This document shows positions 16,583 to 24,992 of a DNA stretch of 50,454 nucleotides, one piece after another; within the stretch, counting starts at the first letter, position 1, and each line of letters starts with the position of its first letter. Made by a program: the position numbers and the translations under genes. The notes under the pieces are model-generated. The model had not been told where the DNA came from and ran no database searches. It saw only the letters and a list, made by a program, of their open reading frames with translations. The stretch is from the NCBI GenBank assembly GCA_938039145.1, contig CALHVG010000017.1, positions 1 through 50,454 of the forward strand, read 5' to 3'. Source of the DNA: an uncultured Treponema sp. (GTDB lineage: Bacteria; Spirochaetota; Spirochaetia; Treponematales; Treponemataceae).

Positions 16583-18424
16583 ATGAAAAAGATTTTTTTG
16601 ACGCTCTCAAGCGTCTCGGCGATTTTGTTTTTGTTCGCCTCATGCAAGTTTAATGTAAAAAGTGACGTTCAAAGTTTTACGGCGACATATACGGTGGTCG
16701 GAAACGGAAGCGTCGGAGTTACGCTTGACGGAAATGATTTTGAAAGCGGCGGCTCTGTGGAAAATGGAAAAATCCTTGTGTTTTCGGCTACTCCGAGCGA
16801 AGGCTACAAAACTGAATGGGCTTCGGGAATGGTTCAGGATTTGCTTGATGAGAACAAGGCGAGCCTCAAGGTTACCAAGGAAACTGATGTATCGGTGATG
16901 TTCAAGCCGAAAGAGGGAATCTTCTATAAAGTTGAGCATTACAAGCAGAACGCTTCTGACGCTGAATACACGTTGGACGCTTCTTCTTCCGACGAAAAAA
17001 ACGGCGTTGCTTTCGGAACTACGGAAGCCGTAAAAAAGGATTTTGAAGGTTTTGAAGCAAAACCTTTCGATCAGATGACGATAAACGCAGACGGCTCGAC
17101 TGTGGTAAAAATCTTCTACGACAGAAAAGTTGTGACAGTGCGTTTTGATTCGAACGGTGGCGACGGCACGATGGAAAACCAGACTTTCGTTTACGGCATT
17201 CCGCAAAAATTGAAAAGCAACGGTTTTTCTAGAGACGAATATCTTTACAAAGGCTGGAACATAAATGCCGACGGAAGCGGCACATCCTATTCCGATGGTG
17301 CAACCGTGGATAATTTTATCGGAAATGCGGAGGGAACAGTTACCCTTTACGCAAAATGGACGCTTTCAAACGGCGGGCTTATAGGAACTGCCACGAAAGG
17401 TCAGGCGCAGGGAAAAGATGTGAGTGAGTCTTGGATGAACGCCGACGGAAATTTGTTGATTGGCGGAACTGACATAAAAAAGACGGGCGAGGTTGTTGTA
17501 ATTCCTACTGGAACGGTCGGCACGGTTACAATGCGTGATGATTCCAGTTGGAGCGGCTACTTGCCGCTCGATGGCGAGCCGAATTTGAAAGGCGGTTTTC
17601 TAAAAGATCGCAGGATAAAACTTAGTCCGTTTGTGATGTCAAAATACGAGGTAACGCAACAGCTTTACAATTCGATTATGGGAAATAATCCAAGTCATTT
17701 TCTTACTGGTGCAATGGACGGCGAAGAGCAGGCAATGCGTCCTGTGGAAAGAGTTACTTGGTTCTATGCGGTGGCGTTCTGCAACGAACTTACAAAGAAA
17801 ACGATGAGCGAAAACGATTGCGTGTACTACAGCGACGATGCCCTTTCAAATCCATATACAAAATCCGACGCGGCGGCAAAAAAGGACGTATATCCTGCCT
17901 ACGATGCGGAAAATAGAAAATGGACGAAATTCGGCTACAGACTTCCGACAGAAACCGAATGGGAGTATGCGGCTCGCGGCGGAGACCCTAACGAGGAATG
18001 CTGGAAATACGCTTATTCCGGCGTGGATACTGAAAATGTTCCTTCAGGTTTTGCGAAAACGCCTTACGACCAGCCCCTTGATAATTATGGTTGGTACGAG
18101 TCAAATTCTTTTGGAAAAACGCATGAAGTCGGATTAAAGGCGGCGAATGCGTTGGGGCTTTTTGACATGACTGGAAATGTGTGGGAATGGTGCTTTGATC
18201 GGGAAGGATATAAAAAAATCACGGTTGACGACAATAAGTACACCGGCAACAACAATTTTGTGGAAAATCCGCTCGGTTATTCAAAAAGTGCGTCGTTTCG
18301 GGTTGACCGCGGCGGCAGCTGGAAGAGTCGTTCGTACGATTGCGCCGTGTCGAGCAGAGACAGGCACGCACCTGATACGCCAAGTTTCATCTTGGGCTTC
18401 CGCACGGTCCGCACAACTGAATAG
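16583..18424 (+). CDS. InlB-repeat lipoprotein with formylglycine-enzyme-like (SUMF1) domain
   Basis: A 613-residue predicted lipoprotein: leader ending LFASC (lipid cysteine about residue 21), a Big/InlB-like beta region with a clear VRFDSNGGDGT...YKGWN...LYAKW repeat (about 190-260), then a C-terminal FGE-sulfatase/SUMF1 domain (about 345-613). Domain landmarks are MSKYEVTQQLYNSIMGNNPS, RPVERVTWFYAVAFCN, YRLPTETEWEYAARGG, GLFDMTGNVWEWC and FRVDRGGSWKS...GFRTVR. In secreted bacterial proteins this C-type-lectin-like fold is often used for binding rather than catalysis, and the catalytic cysteine pair of true formylglycine enzymes is not evident. The last roughly 110 bases are noticeably GC-richer than the preceding stretch, and the C-terminal RGGSW...GFR segment is the region diversified by retroelements in related Treponema proteins. 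TAGGAGA precedes the ATG. Confidence 0.85.
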   Translation: MKKIFLTLSSVSAILFLFASCKFNVKSDVQSFTATYTVVGNGSVGVTLDGNDFESGGSVENGKILVFSATPSEGYKTEWASGMVQDLLDENKASLKVTKETDVSVMFKPKEGIFYKVEHYKQNASDAEYTLDASSSDEKNGVAFGTTEAVKKDFEGFEAKPFDQMTINADGSTVVKIFYDRKVVTVRFDSNGGDGTMENQTFVYGIPQKLKSNGFSRDEYLYKGWNINADGSGTSYSDGATVDNFIGNAEGTVTLYAKWTLSNGGLIGTATKGQAQGKDVSESWMNADGNLLIGGTDIKKTGEVVVIPTGTVGTVTMRDDSSWSGYLPLDGEPNLKGGFLKDRRIKLSPFVMSKYEVTQQLYNSIMGNNPSHFLTGAMDGEEQAMRPVERVTWFYAVAFCNELTKKTMSENDCVYYSDDALSNPYTKSDAAAKKDVYPAYDAENRKWTKFGYRLPTETEWEYAARGGDPNEECWKYAYSGVDTENVPSGFAKTPYDQPLDNYGWYESNSFGKTHEVGLKAANALGLFDMTGNVWEWCFDREGYKKITVDDNKYTGNNNFVENPLGYSKSASFRVDRGGSWKSRSYDCAVSSRDRHAPDTPSFILGFRTVRTTE

Positions 18425-18511
18425 AAAAATATGCTTTTTGCCTACTAGTTGAGCATCTAAGTTTTTCAAAATGGCAAAAAGCGTTTAAGTTTTGCGAAAG
18501 CATTACTTATT

Positions 18512-18550
18512 GTTGGGGAAAGGGTTTATGCCTTTTCCCCAACTCTTTTT
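18512..18550 (+). terminator. Rho-independent terminator after the SUMF1 lipoprotein
   Basis: GTTGGGGAAAGG (18512-18523) pairs with CCTTTTCCCCAAC (18531-18543), followed by TCTTTTT. A second inverted repeat, GCTTTTTGCC/GGCAAAAAGC (18433-18442 and 18473-18482), lies between the stop codon and this terminator. Confidence 0.85.
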
Positions 18551-18623
18551 ACGGCTCGAAATTCCATCAAATCGCATAAAATCCGAAAACGTTTTGAACA
18601 TTAAGTTTTTATCTAAAAGTTCT

Positions 18624-18651
18624 TTGCTTAACGCATGCAAAATGCTATAGT
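18624..18651 (+). promoter_or_regulatory. promoter of tRNA-Val
   Basis: TTGCTT (18624-18629) and TATAGT (18646-18651) are separated by 16 bases and end about ten bases before the tRNA. Confidence 0.55.
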
Positions 18652-18661
18652 AGCACCATAC

Positions 18662-18733
18662 GTGCGATTAGCTCAGTGGTAGAGCGCTACCTTCACACGG
18701 TAGATGTCATTGGTTCAATCCCAATATCGCATA
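18662..18733 (+). tRNA. tRNA-Val (anticodon CAC)
   Basis: A full cloverleaf can be drawn. Acceptor arms GTGCGAT/ATCGCAT close with a G-T pair at the end. The D arm is GCTCAGTGGTAGAGC, the anticodon stem CTACC/GGTAG carries loop TTCACAC, and the T arm is ATTGG-TTCAATC-CCAAT. The discriminator is A. The CAC anticodon reads GTG. CCA is not encoded. Confidence 0.95.
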
Positions 18734-18736
18734 TCG

Positions 18737-18768
18737 AAGCCGGAGACGAAAGTTTCCGGCTTTTTTTT
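18737..18768 (+). terminator. terminator after tRNA-Val
   Basis: AGCCGGA pairs with TCCGGCT around a GACGAAAGT loop and is followed by a run of eight T. Confidence 0.85.
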
Positions 18769-18861
18769 GCCTGTTAGCCGCAGTTTTTGCCCCCAATAAA
18801 AATTGTGGCGACTGATTTTTATTTTACAATTTATTTGGGCGAAACGCATCTTCCAAGCGGC

Positions 18862-18933
18862 GTTCCGCTGCCCGCTATCCGCTCGGTCTTTTGAAAGCCC
18901 CGTCACGGGGCTTTCAAAATCCTGCCTTCGGCA
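18862..18933 (+). repeat. dispersed palindromic repeat, copy 2
   Basis: This is the reverse-complement counterpart of 7910-7982. The central hairpin is GAAAGCCCC/GGGGCTTTC, flanked by CCCGCTATCCGCTCGGTC and ATCCTGCCTTCGGCAC. It lies between tRNA-Val and the ECF transporter gene. The rest of the 18769-19101 gap shows no other supported feature. Confidence 0.8.
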
Positions 18934-19101
18934 CAGCTCCATGCCTTGCGCGGTTTTAACTTAAAAAAAATAAAACCACCAAAGCGAAAGCTTTTATTAG
19001 TGAATCGAAAGACTAACAAGTTTTTGCCCAGCCCTTTTATTCCCCTTAAAATCTTTATACGTGTTGTTCCTTGCCCGGATTTCGGTTATCATCGTTTTTC
19101 G

Positions 19102-21468
19102 ATGAACGCCGTCTCAGTTAAAAATGTCAGTTTTTCATACGAAAACGCCAAAAAACCTGCCGTAGACAATCTAAGTTTTGACTTGGAAGAAAAGTCTTAC
19201 ACGGTTCTTGCCGGTGTGAACGGAAGTGGAAAAAGCACCGTCTCAAGGATAATCGCCGGCCTTCTTGAACCTGCGTCGGGTTCTGTTTCAGTGCGGGACG
19301 GTTTTCGGGTTGGAATCGTGTTCCAGTCGCCTAAAGACCAGATTATCTGTTCGGTTGTGGAGCGAGATACCGCTTTCGGTCCAAAAAATCAGGGGCTTTC
19401 CAAAACCGAAGTCGAATCCGTTTCCCGTGCATCTCTTTCCGCCGTCGGACTTCTTTCATATGTCTCTCGAAGGTCTATGTCGCTTTCTCTTGGGCAAACG
19501 CAAAAACTCGCCCTTGCAGGAATAATCGGCATGAATCCCGATGTGCTTATTCTTGACGAGGCGCTTTCGATGCTTGATCCGTTTTCAAGGCGGGAAATAT
19601 TTGATTTTCTGGACGACTTTCATAAAAAAGGAAAAACTATTCTTCATGTCAGCCACGAAAGCGAAGCCGTTTTTAGGGCTGAAAAAATAATCATGATGGA
19701 AAAAGGGCGGCTTTTGTGGCACGGAAGCCGAAACGATTTTCTTAAAGGCGACGGCTTTTTGCATTACCGGAAAGTGTTCGCCCTTGATTTTGAGATAAAT
19801 AAATTCCGTGTGGAAAAAATCGCTGAAAACGGCGAAAATATCGGGCGATTTATAAGAAACGAAAAAAAATTGCCTTCCGCCAAAGAAATTTCTTTGACAG
19901 CCGAAAATATTTTCTTTTCTTATACGGACTCAGATTCTCCGGTGCTGGACGGCATTTCTTTTTCTCTTAAAAAGGGGACGCTTATATCTCTTACCGGAGC
20001 TTCGGGCAGCGGAAAAACAACGCTTCTTGAAATCCTTTCGGGGCTTCGTTCCTGCACTTCTGAAAGTTCGGCGATATATGCGCTAGGTCGCCCTGCGCTT
20101 GCTCAGCAGAACAGCGATGCGGCTTTGTTCGAGACATTTGCCGTCGATGACGTTGCGTTCGGACCTGCAAACCGTGGGAAAAAAGGTAAACTTCTTGTAT
20201 CCGCTGTAAAATCCGCCATGGAAAAAGTTTCGCTTCCATTCGATGATTTTGCGTCCCGGCAGACTTTTACTTTGTCCGGCGGAGAAAAACGCAGGCTTTC
20301 GCTTGCAGGCATAATAGCTATGGATGCGGACGTTTTTCTGTTCGATGAGCCTACGGCAGGTCTTGACGGCGAGGCTCGCTCGAAAATCCTTTTGCTTATG
20401 CGAAATCTCTGTGATGAAGGAAAAACGGTTCTTTTTTCAACTCACCATGCAGACGAAGCGGATTTTGCCGACGAGCATTTTCATCTTGAGGGCGGTAAAA
20501 TCGTAGAAATCCTTGAAAATTTTTCCGGAGAAAAAAATCATGCAGAACTCAATGCGAATGATTTTCCAGTCGGAGCTGAGGATTCTTCCTATAACGGAAC
20601 GGAAAAAAAACATTCCGAAAATGAAAAAAGCGGCGTTCAAAAAACAAGTTCCGTTGATTCTGCCGAGAATGTGCGTAAAAAACGGGAAAGCCAAAATCTC
20701 TTGCTTGAACGGCAGTTTCCGCTTGAAGGCGTAAAAATTCTTAAAAATCTTCAGGATTTTTCAGAAATCGGTCTTTCAGGCTCTTCGTCCCTCGCTTCTG
20801 CAAAAAAAATTGCTCCATTAAAAAAGATTCCGCCAGCCGCAAAATATCTTTTATTCATCGGAATATTCGTTTCGGCACTTGTCGTAAAACCGCTTTGGCT
20901 TTGCGGTCTGTTCGCTTTTCTTAGTTTTGTGTACGCTCTTTTTTCGGGCTGTTTGCTAAGACGGCTTTTTTCCGCAATGGTAAAAGTCGTGCCTCTTCTT
21001 TTGTTCTTTTTTCTTGTGGAATTTATGTTCGCTCCGGTTCCTGCCGGTGAAACGCCTTTTGTCGATTATGCGTTTTTCAGCGTTTCGATGGGAAAGATTT
21101 TTTTCTGCATAAAAACTTTGCTCCACACGGAAGCTGCGTTATGCTCCATAATGGCATTTGCGGCATCGGCGGACGAGAACGATATTATAGACGGACTTGA
21201 AACGCTTCTTTTTCCGCTGAAAGTCATTGGTGTCCCCGTAAGGTATCCTGTGATTCTTATGGAAATAATTTTCCGATTTGTTCCGCTTTTGCTCGAAGAG
21301 GCAATCTGCATAATTAAGACCCAGCTTGTTCGAGGTGCGTTCGGAAAAGCAAAGGGCTTCGTAAAAAAAATAAGGGCGGTCGTTCCGCTTTTTGTTCCGC
21401 TTGTGATACGAACCATAAAACGTGCCGAAATCCTTGCTGACGCTCTTACGGCGCGCGGATTCAAGTAG
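19102..21468 (+). CDS. ECF transporter fusion: two ATPase domains plus EcfT-like membrane domain
   Basis: A 788-residue single-chain energy-coupling-factor module. The first ATPase (about residues 1-240) has Walker A GVNGSGKST (38-46), signature LSLGQ and Walker B LILDEALSMLDP. The second (about 265-480) has GASGSGKTT, LSGGEKRRLSLAG and LFDEPTAGLDG. A charged linker follows, then a membrane part (about 590-788) with four or five hydrophobic helices and the EcfT coupling strings QLVRGAFGKAKG and ADALTARGF. ECF systems import vitamins or metals using a separate substrate-binding S protein, which is not adjacent, so the substrate is unknown. The usual arrangement is three genes, so the fusion is notable. 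The ATG at 19102 is favoured because the homology starts there, and a TATCAT box lies nine bases upstream; the upstream in-frame extension looks non-coding and overlaps the repeat at 18862. Confidence 0.85.
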   Translation: MNAVSVKNVSFSYENAKKPAVDNLSFDLEEKSYTVLAGVNGSGKSTVSRIIAGLLEPASGSVSVRDGFRVGIVFQSPKDQIICSVVERDTAFGPKNQGLSKTEVESVSRASLSAVGLLSYVSRRSMSLSLGQTQKLALAGIIGMNPDVLILDEALSMLDPFSRREIFDFLDDFHKKGKTILHVSHESEAVFRAEKIIMMEKGRLLWHGSRNDFLKGDGFLHYRKVFALDFEINKFRVEKIAENGENIGRFIRNEKKLPSAKEISLTAENIFFSYTDSDSPVLDGISFSLKKGTLISLTGASGSGKTTLLEILSGLRSCTSESSAIYALGRPALAQQNSDAALFETFAVDDVAFGPANRGKKGKLLVSAVKSAMEKVSLPFDDFASRQTFTLSGGEKRRLSLAGIIAMDADVFLFDEPTAGLDGEARSKILLLMRNLCDEGKTVLFSTHHADEADFADEHFHLEGGKIVEILENFSGEKNHAELNANDFPVGAEDSSYNGTEKKHSENEKSGVQKTSSVDSAENVRKKRESQNLLLERQFPLEGVKILKNLQDFSEIGLSGSSSLASAKKIAPLKKIPPAAKYLLFIGIFVSALVVKPLWLCGLFAFLSFVYALFSGCLLRRLFSAMVKVVPLLLFFFLVEFMFAPVPAGETPFVDYAFFSVSMGKIFFCIKTLLHTEAALCSIMAFAASADENDIIDGLETLLFPLKVIGVPVRYPVILMEIIFRFVPLLLEEAICIIKTQLVRGAFGKAKGFVKKIRAVVPLFVPLVIRTIKRAEILADALTARGFK

Positions 21469-21504
21469 TTCTGATTCCGATTCCGTGGAAATATAAAAAA
21501 AACT

Positions 21505-21533
21505 TTGACGTTTTAAGAATCTACCCGTAAAAT
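21505..21533 (+). promoter_or_regulatory. sigma-70 promoter of the 174-aa membrane protein gene
   Basis: TTGACG (21505-21510) and TAAAAT (21528-21533) with an exact 17-base spacer, followed by a leader carrying AGAGGT before the ATG at 21564. Confidence 0.75.
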
Positions 21534-21563
21534 TAGTTGCCTAGAGAGAAAGCAGAGGTTTTA

Positions 21564-22088
21564 ATGGATTCGAGAATTTTTAGAATGTCCGTGTTGATTG
21601 GTTGTTCCGTCATCTATTTTTTGATTGTTTTTACGATGCCTTTAAGGGTAAAAATGATATTGAAAAAAGCCGGAAAACCTGTGTATCTGGCAAAAGGCAA
21701 AATGCTTGCGCTGCAGATTTTTATAATCGTCTGCAGTGCGGCAATAATCGCAATCCTTGCCTTCAGGGAACTCGGTTTAATCGGAGATTCAATCGCCTGT
21801 CTTGTTGCGATTTTGGGTGTCGCCATGGGAACTGAAGAACTGGCTCTTTACAGGCATTGCGGAGTTTACGAAAACGGAATAATAAATGCAGGGCATTATT
21901 TGGCGTTGAGCGAAATTCATTCTATTCCAAGGTTGAAAGTTTCTTCGCCGTCTGAGAAAGATGATTTTACTTCCGTCAGGCTGCTCACAGACAAAATGGG
22001 AAACGTAACTTTGTTCTTCGCAAACTCCGAAGATTGCGCCGCCGCAATAGACGCAATCGTAAAATTAAAACCGTCTTTAAAACCTTAA
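21564..22088 (+). CDS. small membrane protein with a C-terminal PH-like region
   Basis: A 174-residue protein. Three hydrophobic segments (about residues 6-25, 47-68 and 73-92) are followed by a soluble region with CGVYENGIINAGHYLALSEIHSI. That pattern resembles small membrane-attached bacterial proteins with a PH-like or DUF5673-like domain, in which a strand-turn-strand ENGI motif is typical. No function is assigned. The start at 21564 follows AGAGGT and the promoter at 21505; the earlier in-frame ATG at 21537 overlaps the presumed transcription start. A weak hairpin AGCC/GGCT lies after the gene around 22130, but no strong terminator is seen. Confidence 0.6.
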   Translation: MDSRIFRMSVLIGCSVIYFLIVFTMPLRVKMILKKAGKPVYLAKGKMLALQIFIIVCSAAIIAILAFRELGLIGDSIACLVAILGVAMGTEELALYRHCGVYENGIINAGHYLALSEIHSIPRLKVSSPSEKDDFTSVRLLTDKMGNVTLFFANSEDCAAAIDAIVKLKPSLKP

Positions 22089-22268
22089 AATGCGTTTTTA
22101 GGGCGGCAAAACGGACGACGGCAAAAGCCTTTTGTGGCTAAAAATGCGGTGATTTCAATACGACTTTTTTGCACCGCAAAAATTATTGTTACCGAATATT
22201 TTCCTTTAACTCATTTTTGCAAAATGCTTTAAAAATATTTTTTGAAATTAAGTGATTATGGAGAAAAC

Positions 22269-22919
22269 ATGAAAAGCAAAAAACATCATTTTTTGTGGAT
22301 TTTTGCGTTGGCGATTGCGCTTGCTTTTACGTCATGCGTCGATTATGTGCAGTCGATAACCTATAGAAACGGAAAATACCATATTTACTATAAAATCACG
22401 ATGTCAAAAGTCCTTTCTGCGTTGGACGATAAAAATTTCGAGGGACCTTTTGACAGTTTCCTTGAAGATTTGCTTGATACGATTCCCGACAATGCGCAGA
22501 TAAACAAAGTTGAAAGCGAATCCGAAGACGGCGTTGAAATTTTCATAAAAATAGCGCCCGGAACAATGGATGAAACTGAAAGATTTTTCTTGCCCACGAT
22601 TCAGGGGAGAGAATGTTATATCCCGTTCCTGCTGGGAAATGAGCAGGACATTGATGTGATGGATGACTCTTTCGACTGGTCTGATTATTATGCGCAGGAA
22701 ATTGCGGAAGCGATGATGGATTTTGCAAAATGCAGGGTCATGGTGAGCAAAAAAATAATCCCGGACATGAAAACCGCTTATTTTCAGGGAAAAGAGAACA
22801 GAGATTATGTGATTCCGTTTTTCGATTACGGAGATGCGTTCTGCCTGGAAATACCGTTCAATATTTTGTTTTCGTCTGCTGATTATTATTTTGATGAAAT
22901 CGTTATTGTCCGAAAATGA
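22269..22919 (+). CDS. predicted lipoprotein of unknown function
   Basis: A 216-residue protein with a leader of MKSKKHHFLWIF type ending AFTSC, so the lipidated cysteine is near residue 22. The mature part is acidic and mixed alpha/beta, with no motif I recognise. Repeated asparagine, glutamate and aspartate clusters (LLDTIPDNAQINKVESESEDG) and a late FFDYGDAF string are visible. TATGGAGAAAAC precedes the chosen ATG at 22269, supporting it over the ATG at 22242, because the leader peptide begins there. It is a single gene between the PH-like protein and tRNA-Cys. Probably periplasmic or outer-membrane-anchored; function unknown. Confidence 0.7.
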   Translation: MKSKKHHFLWIFALAIALAFTSCVDYVQSITYRNGKYHIYYKITMSKVLSALDDKNFEGPFDSFLEDLLDTIPDNAQINKVESESEDGVEIFIKIAPGTMDETERFFLPTIQGRECYIPFLLGNEQDIDVMDDSFDWSDYYAQEIAEAMMDFAKCRVMVSKKIIPDMKTAYFQGKENRDYVIPFFDYGDAFCLEIPFNILFSSADYYFDEIVIVRK

Positions 22920-23048
22920 AATTTTTCGTTTTGACTTGGAAGCGGATATTTCCAAATCAAGAATGTGCGGCAGATTTCCTGAAACGCTTTCGGATTTCAA
23001 ATCTTTTTACGAATTTTCAGTGCTATAGACAAAAAAACTATTCCTTGA

Positions 23049-23054
23049 TATTAT
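23049..23054 (+). promoter_or_regulatory. -10 element of tRNA-Cys
   Basis: TATTAT (23049-23054) lies about a dozen bases before the tRNA. The 22920-23067 gap otherwise shows no gene. Confidence 0.4.
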
Positions 23055-23067
23055 AGCCGTGTTATTT

Positions 23068-23139
23068 GGTGTCTTACCCAAGTGGGAAGGGAATGGTCTG
23101 CAAAACCACTATGAAACAGTTCGATTCTGTTAGACACCT
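23068..23139 (+). tRNA. tRNA-Cys (anticodon GCA)
   Basis: Acceptor arms GGTGTCT and AGACACC pair perfectly. The anticodon loop CTGCAAA gives GCA, and the T arm is ACAG-TTCGATT-CTGT. The discriminator is T, the identity base of tRNA-Cys. One pair at the top of the anticodon stem (A-C) is mismatched. CCA is not encoded. Confidence 0.92.
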
Positions 23140-23142
23140 TGC

Positions 23143-23173
23143 AAAGGAACTCAAAATCGAGTTCCTTTTTTTT
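23143..23173 (+). terminator. terminator after tRNA-Cys
   Basis: AAGGAACTC (23144-23152) and GAGTTCCTT (23159-23167) form a nine-base stem running into a T tract. Confidence 0.85.
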
Positions 23174-23304
23174 CGGGCTGGTCATGGCAAAGCCGCAGTC
23201 CGTGTACATATTCGGTGTTGTTCAAAAATTGTTTTTGGGCAACACCTTTTTTGTTTGTTGCGGCGCAGTGTAAACAAAATCCGAAACTTGGTATAATCGA
23301 AAAG

Positions 23305-24978
23305 ATGAAGAAGTTTGGAATTGTGGCGATGTTTTTTGTGGGCTTCTCGATTTTTGCCCAGCAGAACACCTTGTCCGGCGACGATATAGATTTCTGGTCC
23401 GATATGCCTTCGGAAAAACTTTCCACGCTGATTGTCTCAAAAATGACGGACGAGGAACTCCTTTCGCAAATCCTTATGTTCGGTTGGGCAGGACAAGAGC
23501 CGAATCCGCTTTTATACCACTGGGTGGGCGGAATCGGTCTTGGAAGCGTAAAAATTTTCGGCTGGAACACCGACGACATTCATCTGGTGGCAAAATCCAT
23601 CGCCAGCCTGCAGAAATCGGCGGCTTCCCGTAGATTTAAAATCCCTCTTTTTGTGGCGACCGATCAAGAAGGCGGCTGGATACGGCACGTGAAAGGCGAA
23701 ACCTTGGTAACGCCCGGAAACATGGCGATTGGAGCGTCCGGCTATCCGGTGGACGCATGGTACAGCGCATATTACATAAGCCGAGAGATAAAAGCCCTTG
23801 GAATAAACATGAATTTTGCTCCGTCCGTGGATCTTTTTACGAACCAAAATTCCACGATAATAGGAACACGCTCATTTGGAAATTCCCCAGAAAATGCCGG
23901 AATCTTGGGGCAGGCGTGGGCAAGCGGAAGCCAGGCGGCAGGCGTAATTCCGACGGCAAAGCATTTTCCGGGGCATGGAGACACGGAATTCGATTCGCAT
24001 ATACATCTTCCGGTGATTGACATAGATTTCGAGACATTCACAAACCGGGAACTTTCTCCGTTTGTTTATCTTATAAAAAACAGCATTCCGGCGATAATGT
24101 CGGGGCATCTTGCGTTCCCTAAGATTGACCCAAGCGGCGCACCCGCTTCGCTTTCAAAATATTTTCTTACGGATTTGCTAAGAACTCAACTCGGATTTGA
24201 CGGGCTTATAATCACGGACGACATGATGATGAGCGGCGACACGATTTATGCGGGCTCTCTTAGCAATGCGTTCAAAATGGCTATAGAAGCTGGAAATGAT
24301 ATTGTGATTTCTTCAAGGACGGCCGGCTTGGACGAAGCCCTATGGGTAAACTCCCTTTCTTTGATGAGGACAAATCCTTTGTTCAAAGAAAGGGTGAGCG
24401 ACGCGGCTTACAGGGTCGTAAAGGCAAAACTGGACTATTTTAAGGGAAAAAATCCTGCGCCTCTTTATCCCGACCCTGCAAAAATATCGCTTTCAATTCC
24501 CGACAAGGACGGAGACGCTTTTTTTCTTGGGCAGGCATGCCGTTCCGTAACAAAACTCAAGGCGTCGTCAATCCCGATTTCCGCAAAGGATTCCGGCAAT
24601 GTGCTTTTGGTCGGTTCACTTCCGGGATTTTTCCGTGCAGGAAAAAAACGTTTTCCCGATTCCGATGAATATAAATTCAGCTACGAACTTGGTCCGAACG
24701 AAACTTTATGGGTGATGGAAAATCTTCCCGTTGTTGTAAAAAAATATGATACGGTGATTGTCTGCGTTTCCAGCGAACGGAGCGCATTAATCGCAAAATC
24801 GCTAAAGGGATCAGGGAAAAAAGTTGTCGTTCTTTCGATAATGACTCCCACAAATTCCGATGAACTGATGTGGGCAAGCGATGTGCTTGCAGGATACAGT
24901 TACTCCGATTATACGTTTGACGCTTTGTTCGGAGCTTTGTGCGGAGAATTTGAGAGCCGTGGGAAAAAGCCTTTTTGA
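23305..24978 (+). CDS. secreted glycoside hydrolase family 3 (beta-N-acetylhexosaminidase-like)
   Basis: A 557-residue exported hydrolase with an N-terminal signal peptide ending near FAQQ. The GH3 barrel (about residues 55-370) includes ATDQEGG, the NagZ-type loop KHFPGHGDT followed by DSH, and the nucleophile motif ITDDMMMSG. A C-terminal alpha/beta sandwich follows (about 400-557). NagZ-like enzymes release terminal N-acetylhexosamine from muropeptides or chitin-type glycans; the KHFPGHGDT loop with its general acid/base His supports that specificity over a beta-glucosidase. The start is fixed by TATAAT at 23292-23297, seven bases before the ATG; there is no ribosome-binding site, so the message is probably leaderless. 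Its stop is only 14 bases from the convergent TPR lipoprotein gene. Confidence 0.88.
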   Translation: MKKFGIVAMFFVGFSIFAQQNTLSGDDIDFWSDMPSEKLSTLIVSKMTDEELLSQILMFGWAGQEPNPLLYHWVGGIGLGSVKIFGWNTDDIHLVAKSIASLQKSAASRRFKIPLFVATDQEGGWIRHVKGETLVTPGNMAIGASGYPVDAWYSAYYISREIKALGINMNFAPSVDLFTNQNSTIIGTRSFGNSPENAGILGQAWASGSQAAGVIPTAKHFPGHGDTEFDSHIHLPVIDIDFETFTNRELSPFVYLIKNSIPAIMSGHLAFPKIDPSGAPASLSKYFLTDLLRTQLGFDGLIITDDMMMSGDTIYAGSLSNAFKMAIEAGNDIVISSRTAGLDEALWVNSLSLMRTNPLFKERVSDAAYRVVKAKLDYFKGKNPAPLYPDPAKISLSIPDKDGDAFFLGQACRSVTKLKASSIPISAKDSGNVLLVGSLPGFFRAGKKRFPDSDEYKFSYELGPNETLWVMENLPVVVKKYDTVIVCVSSERSALIAKSLKGSGKKVVVLSIMTPTNSDELMWASDVLAGYSYSDYTFDALFGALCGEFESRGKKPF

Positions 24979-24992
24979 CTTCCGGGAAAAAC

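Noticed and set aside
18946..19101. A 52-residue N-terminal extension of the ECF transporter gene
   Set aside because: The extension is basic and lacks homology, starts next to the dispersed repeat, and ABC domain homology begins at the ATG at 19102.
23066..23296. A 76-residue frame crossing tRNA-Cys and its terminator
   Set aside because: It overlaps a well-supported tRNA and terminator hairpin and is not coding.
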